Below, piece by piece: positions 9,130-16,577 of a DNA stretch of 64,000 bases (position 1 is its first letter; each line of letters begins with the position of its first letter). The stretch comes from JAKZVK01 sp965237575 (GTDB lineage Bacteria; Acidobacteriota; Terriglobia; Bryobacterales; UBA6623). The notes under the pieces are model-generated. The model searched no databases and was not told where the DNA came from. It worked only from the letters and a program-made list of their open reading frames with translations. Where the stretch lies: positions 310,001 through 374,000 of the forward strand of contig CBDEGI010000002.1 in NCBI GenBank assembly GCA_965237575.1, written 5' to 3'. Position numbers and translations under genes: made by a program.

Positions 9130-10416
9130 CTATGGAATCAGCGCCTCATAGCCTTTGTCGGCGGCGTTGAGCCCGCTGATAACGGCGCCCGCCGCGCTGA
9201 GATCGAAAGCCGGAAGCCGCTCGCCGCGCTTGCGTCCCAGGTCGGAGGCGAGGTTGCCGGTGAGCACGATGCGCCCGCAGCGGCCCTTGGTGCGAACGGC
9301 CTCTTCGATCAGTCCCGAGAACAGATTGCCGGAGATGACGATGTCGGTCGTGCGGTCGAGCTCGATGCCCGAGCCGTAGACCTTCCGCGGCCACTCGGCT
9401 TCATAGTCTTCGGGCCGGCGCGTCTTGCCGCCGATGTGGCTGTTCGAAAACGCATTGCCGGTCACGGCGATGCGCCCGGCGTCGGGACCGATGCGCAGCG
9501 CCGGGTTCGGCATCAGGGTGAAGGTGTTCGCCGAGACCGAGCTGCCCCAGGCGTCGCGCAGGTCGACGCCGCCGCCGTTGTTGTGCGCGATCACGTTCGA
9601 GCCGATCGCGATGCCATAGGAGTTGCGGTCGACGATGATGGCCGTCCCTTGGCACTCCTCGATCATGTTGCCTGAGAGGACCGAGCCGTAAGTGTTCTCG
9701 ATGACCACGCCGTGGCGCAGGTGGTCGTCGATAGCGTTGCCGTTCATGCAGAGGTTGAAGCTGTCGATGCAGCGCACCGCGTCCTGGTTCTCTTCGAACT
9801 GATTGCCGTTGACGACGATGTCGTGTCCGCCCTGGATGTTGAGGCCGGCCTTGGCGTTGTAGGTGAAGATCGAGTCGCTGATGCGCGGGTCTTCATAGCA
9901 GTCGATGCACTGGATGCCGTGGCCGCCGTTGTGGTCGACGGAGAGGCCGCTGACGTAGATCTCGTTGACGCCCTCGGCGTGGACGCCGTGGCCACTCTTG
10001 GGGTTGCCGCTGATGCGGAAGTCGGCGAGCTGCACGCGCCACAGGAATGTCTCGCGGCGTTTCTCGCGGGTCATCTCGCCCTGCCGTTCCGCATGCCTCA
10101 CGAGCAGAGCGGGCTCGCCGTCTTCGTTGCGGTTGCGGATGTGGGTCGACGCGCCCGATCCCTCGACGCGGGTCTCGGCGGTCGTGACCCGCAGCGGCTC
10201 GGTGATGTCGTAGTTGCCGGGCGGGATGCGCACGACGCCGCCGTCGGGGGGTACGGCGTCGAAGGCTGCTTGAAGCGTGGCGTGGTCGGCGGCATTGATC
10301 GTGACGGGTGCGGATGGGTCGGCGGCGCTCGCTTGCCATGCTTGGCCGAGCCAGAAGCTGGCGGTGATCGCGGCGAGCGCGATCGATGAGATGGTGAGGT
10401 AACGAGACATTCGCAT
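9130..10416 (-). CDS. Exported right-handed parallel beta-helix protein
   Basis: 428 aa from ATG 10416, chosen for GCAGGAGA upstream and the signal peptide MRMSRYLTISSIALAAI-TA. After the signal, LQAAFDAVPPDGGVVRIPPGNYDI is the pectate-lyase-like N-terminal cap seen in polysaccharide-active beta-helix proteins. The body is a series of parallel beta-helix (PbH1) coils with repeated GN, NNG and SGN motifs (VNGNQFEENQDA, LSGNMIEECQG, VSANTF, VISGNLFSGL). It is likely secreted and may bind or cleave acidic polysaccharide. No catalytic residues can be assigned by eye, so the enzyme type is open. Confidence 0.87.
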   Translation of the reverse strand: MRMSRYLTISSIALAAITASFWLGQAWQASAADPSAPVTINAADHATLQAAFDAVPPDGGVVRIPPGNYDITEPLRVTTAETRVEGSGASTHIRNRNEDGEPALLVRHAERQGEMTREKRRETFLWRVQLADFRISGNPKSGHGVHAEGVNEIYVSGLSVDHNGGHGIQCIDCYEDPRISDSIFTYNAKAGLNIQGGHDIVVNGNQFEENQDAVRCIDSFNLCMNGNAIDDHLRHGVVIENTYGSVLSGNMIEECQGTAIIVDRNSYGIAIGSNVIAHNNGGGVDLRDAWGSSVSANTFTLMPNPALRIGPDAGRIAVTGNAFSNSHIGGKTRRPEDYEAEWPRKVYGSGIELDRTTDIVISGNLFSGLIEEAVRTKGRCGRIVLTGNLASDLGRKRGERLPAFDLSAAGAVISGLNAADKGYEALIP

Positions 10417-10705
10417 AGTGGGTCTCCTGCTCAGAAACGATAGCACTCCTGGGTGCGGTGGGTGCACTGGGGAACGGTGGCAGCATGGATGGGGTCGAGC
10501 GTGGGTCGTGATTCGAGAACCGTGACGCTGCAGGCCGGAGGCCCGCGCCACACGGCATCCCAAGCATCGACAGGAGTGTCGATGCGGCAGACGTAGGCGT
10601 CCGTGCCACAACACCGATAAGGCGCACTGCCTTTGGGCGCACGGGGGGTGTAGAGTCTCATGCTGTCGTTGGTGTCGACGTTGTTTTTGCGCTGTTGGGC
10701 GGCGA

Positions 10706-11599
10706 TTACCTCCCCAGCACCTCCGCTGCCAGGCGGCTCGGAACGGGCGCCACGGGGGTGCGGTTCGTTCCGTAATTCGTCCTGAGGGCTTCGGTGGTGC
10801 TCAAGCCCTTTGTTTTCACGGGGCCTTGGGTTCGTCTGTGGCCTCGGTCCCTCCTGGGTGACCCGTGGTTTGGTTTTCGTGATGCGTGATTCGTGAATCG
10901 TGATTCGTCGCCGAGCGTCGCTTGGAGGCTGGGCACGAACTCGGCGCGGAAGCCGATTGGGTTGGAGGTCTGTGCTGCTGCTGCCGGGGGCTCGTAGCGC
11001 GGCGGTTGCGGTTCCATCGGGTCGGGGGTGGTGTAGGGGTCCGGGTCGGTGAGGGTCGGACGGTGGATCGCCCCGTTCGCCGCGCGGTTCTCTTTGCACT
11101 CGTACTCGTCTTTGCGCAGTTGCCGGATCATCTTCAGAGCGCGCGTGATGTCGCGGCTCGTCATGGTGCGGTAGCGGGCCAGGTTGTTGAGGGCCTGGGT
11201 GCGGTCTTGCATGCTCTTGCCCAGCAGCTGGTTCTCGCCGTTGCGGCCGGGGACGATGGTGTTGGGGTACTGTTTCCGGGTGAAACCATTGGTGCAGTGG
11301 TACTGGTGGGTGGTGAGGCCGGCCTCGATGCGGGTGATGCGGCGCAGGCGCCAACGAGAGTCGGCGATCTGGAGGACGAGCTCGAATTCGATGGCGTTCT
11401 TAGGGAAGAGGTTTTCTTCGAGGATTTGGAGTTGCCGGTCGTATTCGGCGGGGTCCTCGTCGGCCATGACGGCGTCGCGAGCGAGGAGGCCGTGCTTGAG
11501 TGCGTTTTTGGAGGAGCGGGCTTTGCCCTCGGGAGTGCGGGGGCCGGTGGATTTTTTCGCGTTCTCGCGGTTCGCTTTTTTCTGTCTTTCCGTAGACAT
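10706..11599 (-). CDS. Hypothetical protein with conserved N-terminal STGPRTPEGKARSS motif
   Basis: 297 aa from ATG 11599, preceded by AAGGAG. The basic N-terminus (ANRENAKKSTGPRTPEGKARSS then NALKHGLLARDAV) is the hallmark of an uncharacterised family I recall as multi-copy in Acidobacteria and Planctomycetes. The middle is helical and charged (EFELVLQIADSRWRLRRITRIEAG); the C-terminal third is low-complexity Pro/Thr/Arg and appears invaded by the GTGAYYC heptamer repeat (four units at 10879-10909, read as TNHASRK). It has a terminator-like leader immediately upstream. Function unknown; the basic N-terminus suggests nucleic acid contact, which is inference. Confidence 0.75.
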   Translation of the reverse strand: MSTERQKKANRENAKKSTGPRTPEGKARSSKNALKHGLLARDAVMADEDPAEYDRQLQILEENLFPKNAIEFELVLQIADSRWRLRRITRIEAGLTTHQYHCTNGFTRKQYPNTIVPGRNGENQLLGKSMQDRTQALNNLARYRTMTSRDITRALKMIRQLRKDEYECKENRAANGAIHRPTLTDPDPYTTPDPMEPQPPRYEPPAAAAQTSNPIGFRAEFVPSLQATLGDESRFTNHASRKPNHGSPRRDRGHRRTQGPVKTKGLSTTEALRTNYGTNRTPVAPVPSRLAAEVLGR

Positions 11600-11620
11600 G
11601 GTTTCTTCTCCTTGGAATTG

Positions 11621-11675
11621 AAAAAGCCGCGCGGTTTGGTCCGCGCGGCCCGGTGCGCCGGCCATTGGGCCGGCG
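11621..11675 (-). promoter_or_regulatory. Two-hairpin leader with intrinsic-terminator shape
   Basis: On the minus strand CGCCGGCC/GGCCGGCG (11656-11675, 8-bp stem, 4-nt loop) is followed by GCCGCGCGG/CCGCGCGGC (11626-11649, 9-bp perfect stem, 6-nt loop) and then TTTTT (11621-11625). The ribosome site and ATG of the 297-aa gene come only 21 bases later. It could end the upstream operon or act as an attenuator; any transcript of the gene starting upstream must read through it. Confidence 0.6.
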
Positions 11676-11867
11676 TTCTTCACTCTCAGGATACGGCGTG
11701 GTGGTGCGGGTGGAAGGGGTCCCGACGGGGTAAGTGGTTTGGAATCAGTGGGGTGAAGATTTGAAAGTTCTGTGACTCGTTTGGGGCGACGTGACGCAAA
11801 CCGCGAAAGGGAGCCTGCCTCACCAGCCAGAAGAAGTAGGGGTCAGCGGTTGAGGTTAGGGTGACTA

Positions 11868-11926
11868 TCCCCTTCGGGCCCCCTTCGGGCCCCCTTCGGG
11901 CCGTCCCCTTCGGGCCCTTCGGGCCC
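11868..11926. repeat. Tandem CCCCTTCGGG low-complexity array
   Basis: Five units of (C)CCCTTCGGG in tandem, each a small hairpin with a TTCG-type loop. It is preceded by the TTAGGGTGAC repeat at 11856-11865. Between 11676 and 12050 no gene is supported. Confidence 0.7.
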
Positions 11927-12050
11927 AACGGCCTGGCGGTGCTACCATCGGACAGCTCAACGGATCGGTTGTTACCGACAGCTATCGCTGCAGCCATCGG
12001 ACGCCGGTGAAATCAGCCTGAACTGCAGCCTCGCAAGGTTTTAGCCGACT

Positions 12051-12230
12051 CTAGCGAGCGAACCTATCGCCTTCAGCCAAAGCGGCAGGCGGTTCGTTCG
12101 CGCCATCCTCACCCGGCAAGCCCAGAGTCGCCGCCAAGCCGAGGAAGAAAAGCGTCCCAGCGACAACGAGCACCATCTCCACGAGGAATCGGCGAACAGT
12201 GAATGACAGGGACGTGCCGCTACGCATCAT
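12051..12230 (-). CDS. 59-aa single-span membrane protein coupled to the HTH/propeller gene
   Basis: Starts at ATG 12228-12230, overlapping the stop of the upstream gene (ATGA), so translation is probably coupled. MMRSGTSLSFTVRRFLVEM is followed by one hydrophobic helix (VLVVAGTLFFLGLAATLGL) and a short acidic tail. No family recognised. The tight overlap suggests a subunit or regulator of the 712-aa membrane protein; that is inference. Confidence 0.55.
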   Translation of the reverse strand: MMRSGTSLSFTVRRFLVEMVLVVAGTLFFLGLAATLGLPGEDGANEPPAALAEGDRFAR

Positions 12231-14365
12231 TGGGTGGCCCTCGTTTCCGGCAGGAAACCCTCCATCGCCCACAGCTCGCCGACCGAATGTCCCGCGGTGA
12301 AGGCCGCTCGGTTGCTGTTGGGTTGGAAGCTGAGATCTTCGAGCCCTTCAGCGGTCAGGTCCATCCGAACGGGGGCACCACCTTCCAAGGAAATCCGCCA
12401 GAGGTCAGGGTTGGCGTAATCCTCGCCGCCGGCACTTTGACCGTAAACCAGGTAATTCGAGTCGGGAGTGAACTCGAAGGTGCTGCCCACTGTCATCGCA
12501 CCATCTGGAATGCGAGTCAGCTCACGAGTCTTACCGCCAGCCGTCGAAAGGAGCTTGATCACCGCAGCGCCAATGTGATTCTCCCTGAATGCCAGCCAAC
12601 GCCCGTCTGGTGATATCGCCAGCCGCTTGATTCCCACTTCAGCACGAGTTCGAGAGTAGAGAGTCCGAGGTTCGCCGGAGTTGACCGGGTAAGCCACGAT
12701 TCTGAAGCCTCCGTCGCGATGCTCACGGCAGATGATCGACTCGCCGTCAGCTGCCCAAACGGGGTCAACGAAATATGAGTCAGTCGGAAATCGAACGAGT
12801 AGATGAGATCTGCCTGATTGCGGGTCGATCCCGTAAAGAGAGCGGCGGCGGCCGTCTGCGCCCGCGATCATTATCAAAGTTCCATCGGGAGACCAGTGCG
12901 GACGCTCTCCTTCGAGCTCGATGCCGAGATCGAGTGTTTGTTCCTCACCGGTTGTCAAAGTGTGAATGACCAAGCCGAACGATGAGGGGCTTCTTCGATG
13001 TGGATTACGAGCGAGGTAGGCCAAGCGCGAGCCGTCCGGCGACCACTGTGGTTCGCTGTTGGCTCCTTCGACGCGCACGGCTATTTTGGCGGGCTCTGCG
13101 ATGGTCTTGCCGGTTCGCCAGTCGAGCTCCGCGATGAACAGATCTCTCGTCGATGAGTTGGCCTCGAAGTAGAGGCTACCCGACGTGGTCAGACCACCGG
13201 TTAGTACTCTGTCGAAGCCGAGGTCGCGTTTGATGAGTTGGGCCGGGCCGTTCGGCTGGATTCCTGACATGGCGATGGACCATAGGCTCGCCGTCCCGGT
13301 TCGGTCGCTTGTGAAGAAGATGTGGCCACCGTCGGGTGACCAATCGGCCCATGCTTCGTCGGCGCTGTGTTTGATCAGCGAAATTTCGCGTGAGCCGTCC
13401 ACCGCAAGCAGGTAAATATCTCGTTGGGGTGAGTCCTGATTCGGTGCGGCGTCGTAGACGATGTGCCGGCCGTCCGGCGATAGGCCCAGATTCTGAGGCC
13501 ATCGCCACTCGAGACTCTTGATGACTTCGAGGGAGCCGTCATCCAGCGAGATCACAACGATCTGATTGGTCTTGTCCTTCGTTCCGATTTGCGCCAGGAT
13601 CCGCCGACCGTCAGGAAACCACGCCTGGGGTCGAAGGTCAGGAGTCTCCGTATTGGTATAGACCAACTGGGGGTCTGTCCCGGATTTGCCGGTGGTGGAG
13701 ACGATCCGCAGTTCGTGGATACGGGTTTCGTTGTTACGCCAGGTGTAGGCAACCTGCTTGCCGTCCGGGGAGATCACCGAGTAAACGGGAAAGCCGGGTG
13801 TCTCTTCAAAGTTGTTATGCGTCAGTAGCCGGTCTTTGTCTTCGAGCAGATCGTGCAAGGCTAGATTGGGGCCGGAATCGGCTTTTGAATCGACATACGA
13901 CACATACCTGCCATCTGCAGATACGGAACGGTGAAAATCGACCTTCGGGCCGGTCCACACCTGGTTCAGTTGGACGCCGCCAGCCTTCGCCGCCTCCGCA
14001 ACCGGATCGGACGGGTTCAAGATCGGTCCCCGCAGCACCGCTAGGGCTGCCATGAACACGCTCGCCGTGATGGCTAACCGAGGACCGAAGCGCTTCCAGA
14101 CGGGCACGGCCGCGTCGGTATCGGCTCGGGGTTTGCGGGCCGCTCTCCACGCCTCGATCTCGCTGGGATAGGCATACACACTTGAGCGAGAACCGCCCCG
14201 ATGGCGGCGGACAGGCAGTCCTTCAGCCTGCTCCCAGCGGCGTGCTGTGCGAACGTCGCGCTCCATGTAGGCTGCAATCTCCTTCCAGGATTGGAGCGGC
14301 TTCTCGCCGGGCGACATGTCTAAAGCATAGTCGGAAGTTGATTGAGTTGAGGGTTCGGGTTGCAT
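12227..14365 (-). CDS. HTH / transmembrane / PD40 beta-propeller regulator-like protein
   Basis: 712 aa. Residues about 22-75 are a MerR-like winged HTH (LQSWKEIAAYMERDVRTARRWE, then LPVRRH and VYAYPSEIEAW), common at the N-terminus of acidobacterial sensor proteins. One membrane helix follows (about 95-112, ITASVFMAALAVL). The rest is a TolB/WD40-like propeller with repeated SPDG motifs (VISPDGKQVAYTW, LSPDGRHIVYDA, WSPDGGHIFFTS, ISPDGRWLAFRE). The likely layout is a cytoplasmic DNA-binding domain and an external sensing propeller. It heads a two-gene unit with the 59-aa membrane protein. Ligand and target genes are unknown. Confidence 0.87.
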   Translation of the reverse strand: MQPEPSTQSTSDYALDMSPGEKPLQSWKEIAAYMERDVRTARRWEQAEGLPVRRHRGGSRSSVYAYPSEIEAWRAARKPRADTDAAVPVWKRFGPRLAITASVFMAALAVLRGPILNPSDPVAEAAKAGGVQLNQVWTGPKVDFHRSVSADGRYVSYVDSKADSGPNLALHDLLEDKDRLLTHNNFEETPGFPVYSVISPDGKQVAYTWRNNETRIHELRIVSTTGKSGTDPQLVYTNTETPDLRPQAWFPDGRRILAQIGTKDKTNQIVVISLDDGSLEVIKSLEWRWPQNLGLSPDGRHIVYDAAPNQDSPQRDIYLLAVDGSREISLIKHSADEAWADWSPDGGHIFFTSDRTGTASLWSIAMSGIQPNGPAQLIKRDLGFDRVLTGGLTTSGSLYFEANSSTRDLFIAELDWRTGKTIAEPAKIAVRVEGANSEPQWSPDGSRLAYLARNPHRRSPSSFGLVIHTLTTGEEQTLDLGIELEGERPHWSPDGTLIMIAGADGRRRSLYGIDPQSGRSHLLVRFPTDSYFVDPVWAADGESIICREHRDGGFRIVAYPVNSGEPRTLYSRTRAEVGIKRLAISPDGRWLAFRENHIGAAVIKLLSTAGGKTRELTRIPDGAMTVGSTFEFTPDSNYLVYGQSAGGEDYANPDLWRISLEGGAPVRMDLTAEGLEDLSFQPNSNRAAFTAGHSVGELWAMEGFLPETRATQ

Positions 14366-15907
14366 GGGGCTGTTCCTTTGGTGCTGACAGGACCGAGCGT
14401 ATAACGGTTACGGGATCCGTTCAAGCGGCAAAAAGGGACATCCGCGCCTATGGCTCTTCTTGCCCCCGAAACAGGACGTTTGAGGCTAGAATCCTTCCCG
14501 AACTGAGCCGCTGAGGGAGCTGAGAAAATCTATGAGCGCGGCTTCTTCTTGCTGCGACAACTTGAAGCGGCAGAGTTCTTCGCCAATGTTGGGTTGCGGC
14601 CGGGCTCCGCAGTGGAACAATAGCCCTGCCCTGGCACAACAAGCCTCGCGACCGCAACCGAGACTAAGCCCCTCAAAACGAACGCCTTATGCGCTATTCG
14701 CGGAAACCTGTTGTGATATCGGGATCGCATGAGGAATCCGCCACCTCTCCTCCTAACTTGTTCCAGCATGGGGACTTAGCTAGGAAAATTGGGGGACAGG
14801 CTACTACTTTTCGGCTACGACTTTTCGATGGGGCTCAAGCGGTTGCTTCGGGGCCGGTCCAACGCCCCTTTCAAGGCTGGAAGGGTGTAGGGGGACATAC
14901 CCTGGGTTTCGGCTTCGCCGGCACCCAGGGCTGACATCCGGCCGCCGCTGCGCGGCTAAGCCGAGGTCGCATGCGTTGGCGGGGCGAGGGCTTGGCTGTG
15001 TTGGGTTGACGAAGCGGGAGGCTGGTTCGTCAAGCACGCGGTTTGGTGAGACCGTGGCAAATGGCGGAAGCGTGGGGAGGGGCGTTTCCTGCGCCCCTCC
15101 AGGGCTTTTCGGATCTTTTTTGTGGGTTTACCCAGCGCTGAAGCGCTGGGCTATTTTCCTATGTCCGCGTTGCGGACGCCTGCGCGAATGCGGCATGCCG
15201 TGCGACGGGCGGGCGGTATTGGGTGGAGGCGGCGGTTTACCCCGACGGTTCGGGTGCGGGCGGGAAAGGCCGGGTTGCGAGTGTCGGAGGGATGAATCGT
15301 CAACCGTGACCCGTGATTCGTGAGGCTTCGGTCGCCCGGAGTTGCGTCGGAGCGCGCCAAGCCTGTTGGCATGGGGGCCTTCATCCGGGGGCCTGGGACC
15401 GACGTCTTCGGATGCCGGCCCAAGGCCCAGAAATCAAAGAGGGTGTGTTGGGCGAGCGGTCCCCGGGGTTGGCACCCGGGGCTAGTATTAAGGCGCCGCG
15501 GCGTGGCTTGGAAACCCAAGGCCCAGGGCCGAATCAATAGGGGTGGGTTGTGGGTTGGGCGGCGGGCGAGCACGGGGGCTCGCCCCTACGGTTCGGGTGA
15601 GCACGGGGACTGGTCGGGTTGGGCGTGTGCAAGGGAGTCGGGCCGGATGCGGCACCAAGTCGCAGGTGTTGAGTCGCCCCTTTCAGAGCTCGATGGGTGT
15701 GGGGATTCTCTTTCCCAGCGCTTACGCACTGGGCTGATATCTGGGCCGCCCCCCTTCGGGGGCTGAGAGCCGAGGCCATGCGACCGGGCTCAGCGGCCCG
15801 GGCTGATCGTTGGGCCAGCCCTTTTGAAGGCTGTGGGCCGTCAGAAAATTCGTTTGGATTCGCGAGAAATGTGCGCAGGGGGGACAGAGAAGCGGTAGAA
15901 TAGTAGC
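14366..15907. other. 1.5-kb repeat-rich non-coding stretch
   Basis: No open frame here looks like a protein. It holds hairpins and diverged copies of an intergenic repeat: CCCAGCGC/GCGCTGGG at 15131-15150 (8-bp stem, 4-nt loop), a related hairpin at 15714-15733 with one mismatch, and two copies of a GGGCTGAYATC...CCGAGG...CATGCG element at about 14930-14972 and 15731-15783. Short GTGAYYC heptamers occur at about 15299-15326. It is probably a site of repeat accumulation. Confidence 0.6.
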
Positions 15908-16008
15908 GGCCCCGACGGAAGGGTAAACTTCCGCCGAGGCCTTTCGCCACCACGGACATAGCCCGTGACAGCGACAGAACCATTTTAGCGGGCCTGTGTC
16001 CGTGGTGG
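15908..16008 (+). promoter_or_regulatory. Structured RNA leader candidate upstream of the 65-aa protein
   Basis: Two strong stem-loops in the 130 bp before the gene. The first is CGGAAG/CTTCCG (15916-15933) inside a GGCC/GGCC clamp (15908-15911, 15938-15941) followed by TTTC. The second is CCACCACGGACA/TGTCCGTGGTGG (15947-15958, 15997-16008), a perfect 12-bp stem, extended inward by CCCG/CGGG (15962-15965, 15989-15992). A possible -10 box TAGAAT lies at 15896-15901. Could be a cis-regulatory RNA or a mobile hairpin element. Confidence 0.45.
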
Positions 16009-16034
16009 TCTTCTCGTGCGAGAGGAAGGTCATC

Positions 16035-16232
16035 ATGGACGTGCATGCGGTGTTGAAGGCGCTCTACCAGGAGCGCGAGTTGCTGAACCAGGCGATCGTC
16101 ACGCTGGAGATTCTGGCGCGCGGCAAGGGGAAGCGGCGGGGGCGTCCGCCGCAGTGGCTGCGCGAGGGGAGATCGGGGCGTCCCTCACGGCCCGGGAGTC
16201 GTGATTCGTCATCCGTCGTTCGTGATCCGTGA
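16035..16232 (+). CDS. Small conserved-looking protein (65 aa)
   Basis: ATG 16035 has GAGGAAGGT upstream. The first 42 residues are a helical heptad-like segment (VLKALYQERELLNQAIVTLE) and a basic RRGRPPQWL motif, like small acidobacterial proteins ending in RGRP-W. The tail after residue 55 (RDSSSVVRDP) is encoded by the GTGAYYC heptamer array, so the original C-terminus was probably replaced by the repeat. The RGRP motif resembles an AT-hook, so DNA binding is possible. Function unknown. Confidence 0.6.
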   Translation: MDVHAVLKALYQERELLNQAIVTLEILARGKGKRRGRPPQWLREGRSGRPSRPGSRDSSSVVRDP

Positions 16233-16305
16233 TCCGTGATTCGTGATTCGTGATTCGTGATCCGTGACCCGTGACCCGTGACCCGTGAAGCGTGATTCGT
16301 GAGGC
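16201..16305. repeat. Heptanucleotide array, 15 units of GTGAYYC
   Basis: Fifteen consecutive 7-bp units in perfect register (GTGATTC, GTGATCC, GTGACCC and variants). The array starts inside the 3' end of the 65-aa gene. Related short arrays are at 10879-10909 and about 15299-15326. Confidence 0.9.
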
Positions 16306-16577
16306 GGAGGGCGCGTGGAGTTGTCCGTAGTGCCCCCGTTGCCGCTGGGCTGATATTTGGGGCGCCCCTGGGGGCTTTGTTTGTCGGGGCGTGGGCGCGG
16401 ATGGAAGGAAAGTCGGGGCGATACGGACGGCTGTTGAACCGACAACGGTTCGGTGCGCCGAGGCTTTTCCATCGCCCCGTCAGGGCTCCTGACACAAGAG
16501 GTTCGATACCTGGGGTTCCGCCTCGCGCCACAAGGGCACACCCGTAGCTTCGCCTTGCGCTACACTTTTGAACCAAG

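Noticed and set aside
9712..10389. Plus-strand Val/Asp-rich frame
   Set aside because: Antisense of the periodic beta-helix gene; repetitive Asp/Val comes from GTCGTC-type codons.
10431..11354. Minus-strand 307-codon frame
   Set aside because: Out-of-frame overlap of the STGPRTPEGK family gene; His/Pro/Arg-rich shadow.
10922..11764. Plus-strand 280-codon Gly/Val-rich frame
   Set aside because: Antisense of the same gene, no ribosome site or domain.
16201..16305. Possible CRISPR array
   Set aside because: Units are 7 bp with no spacers; it is a simple heptamer repeat.
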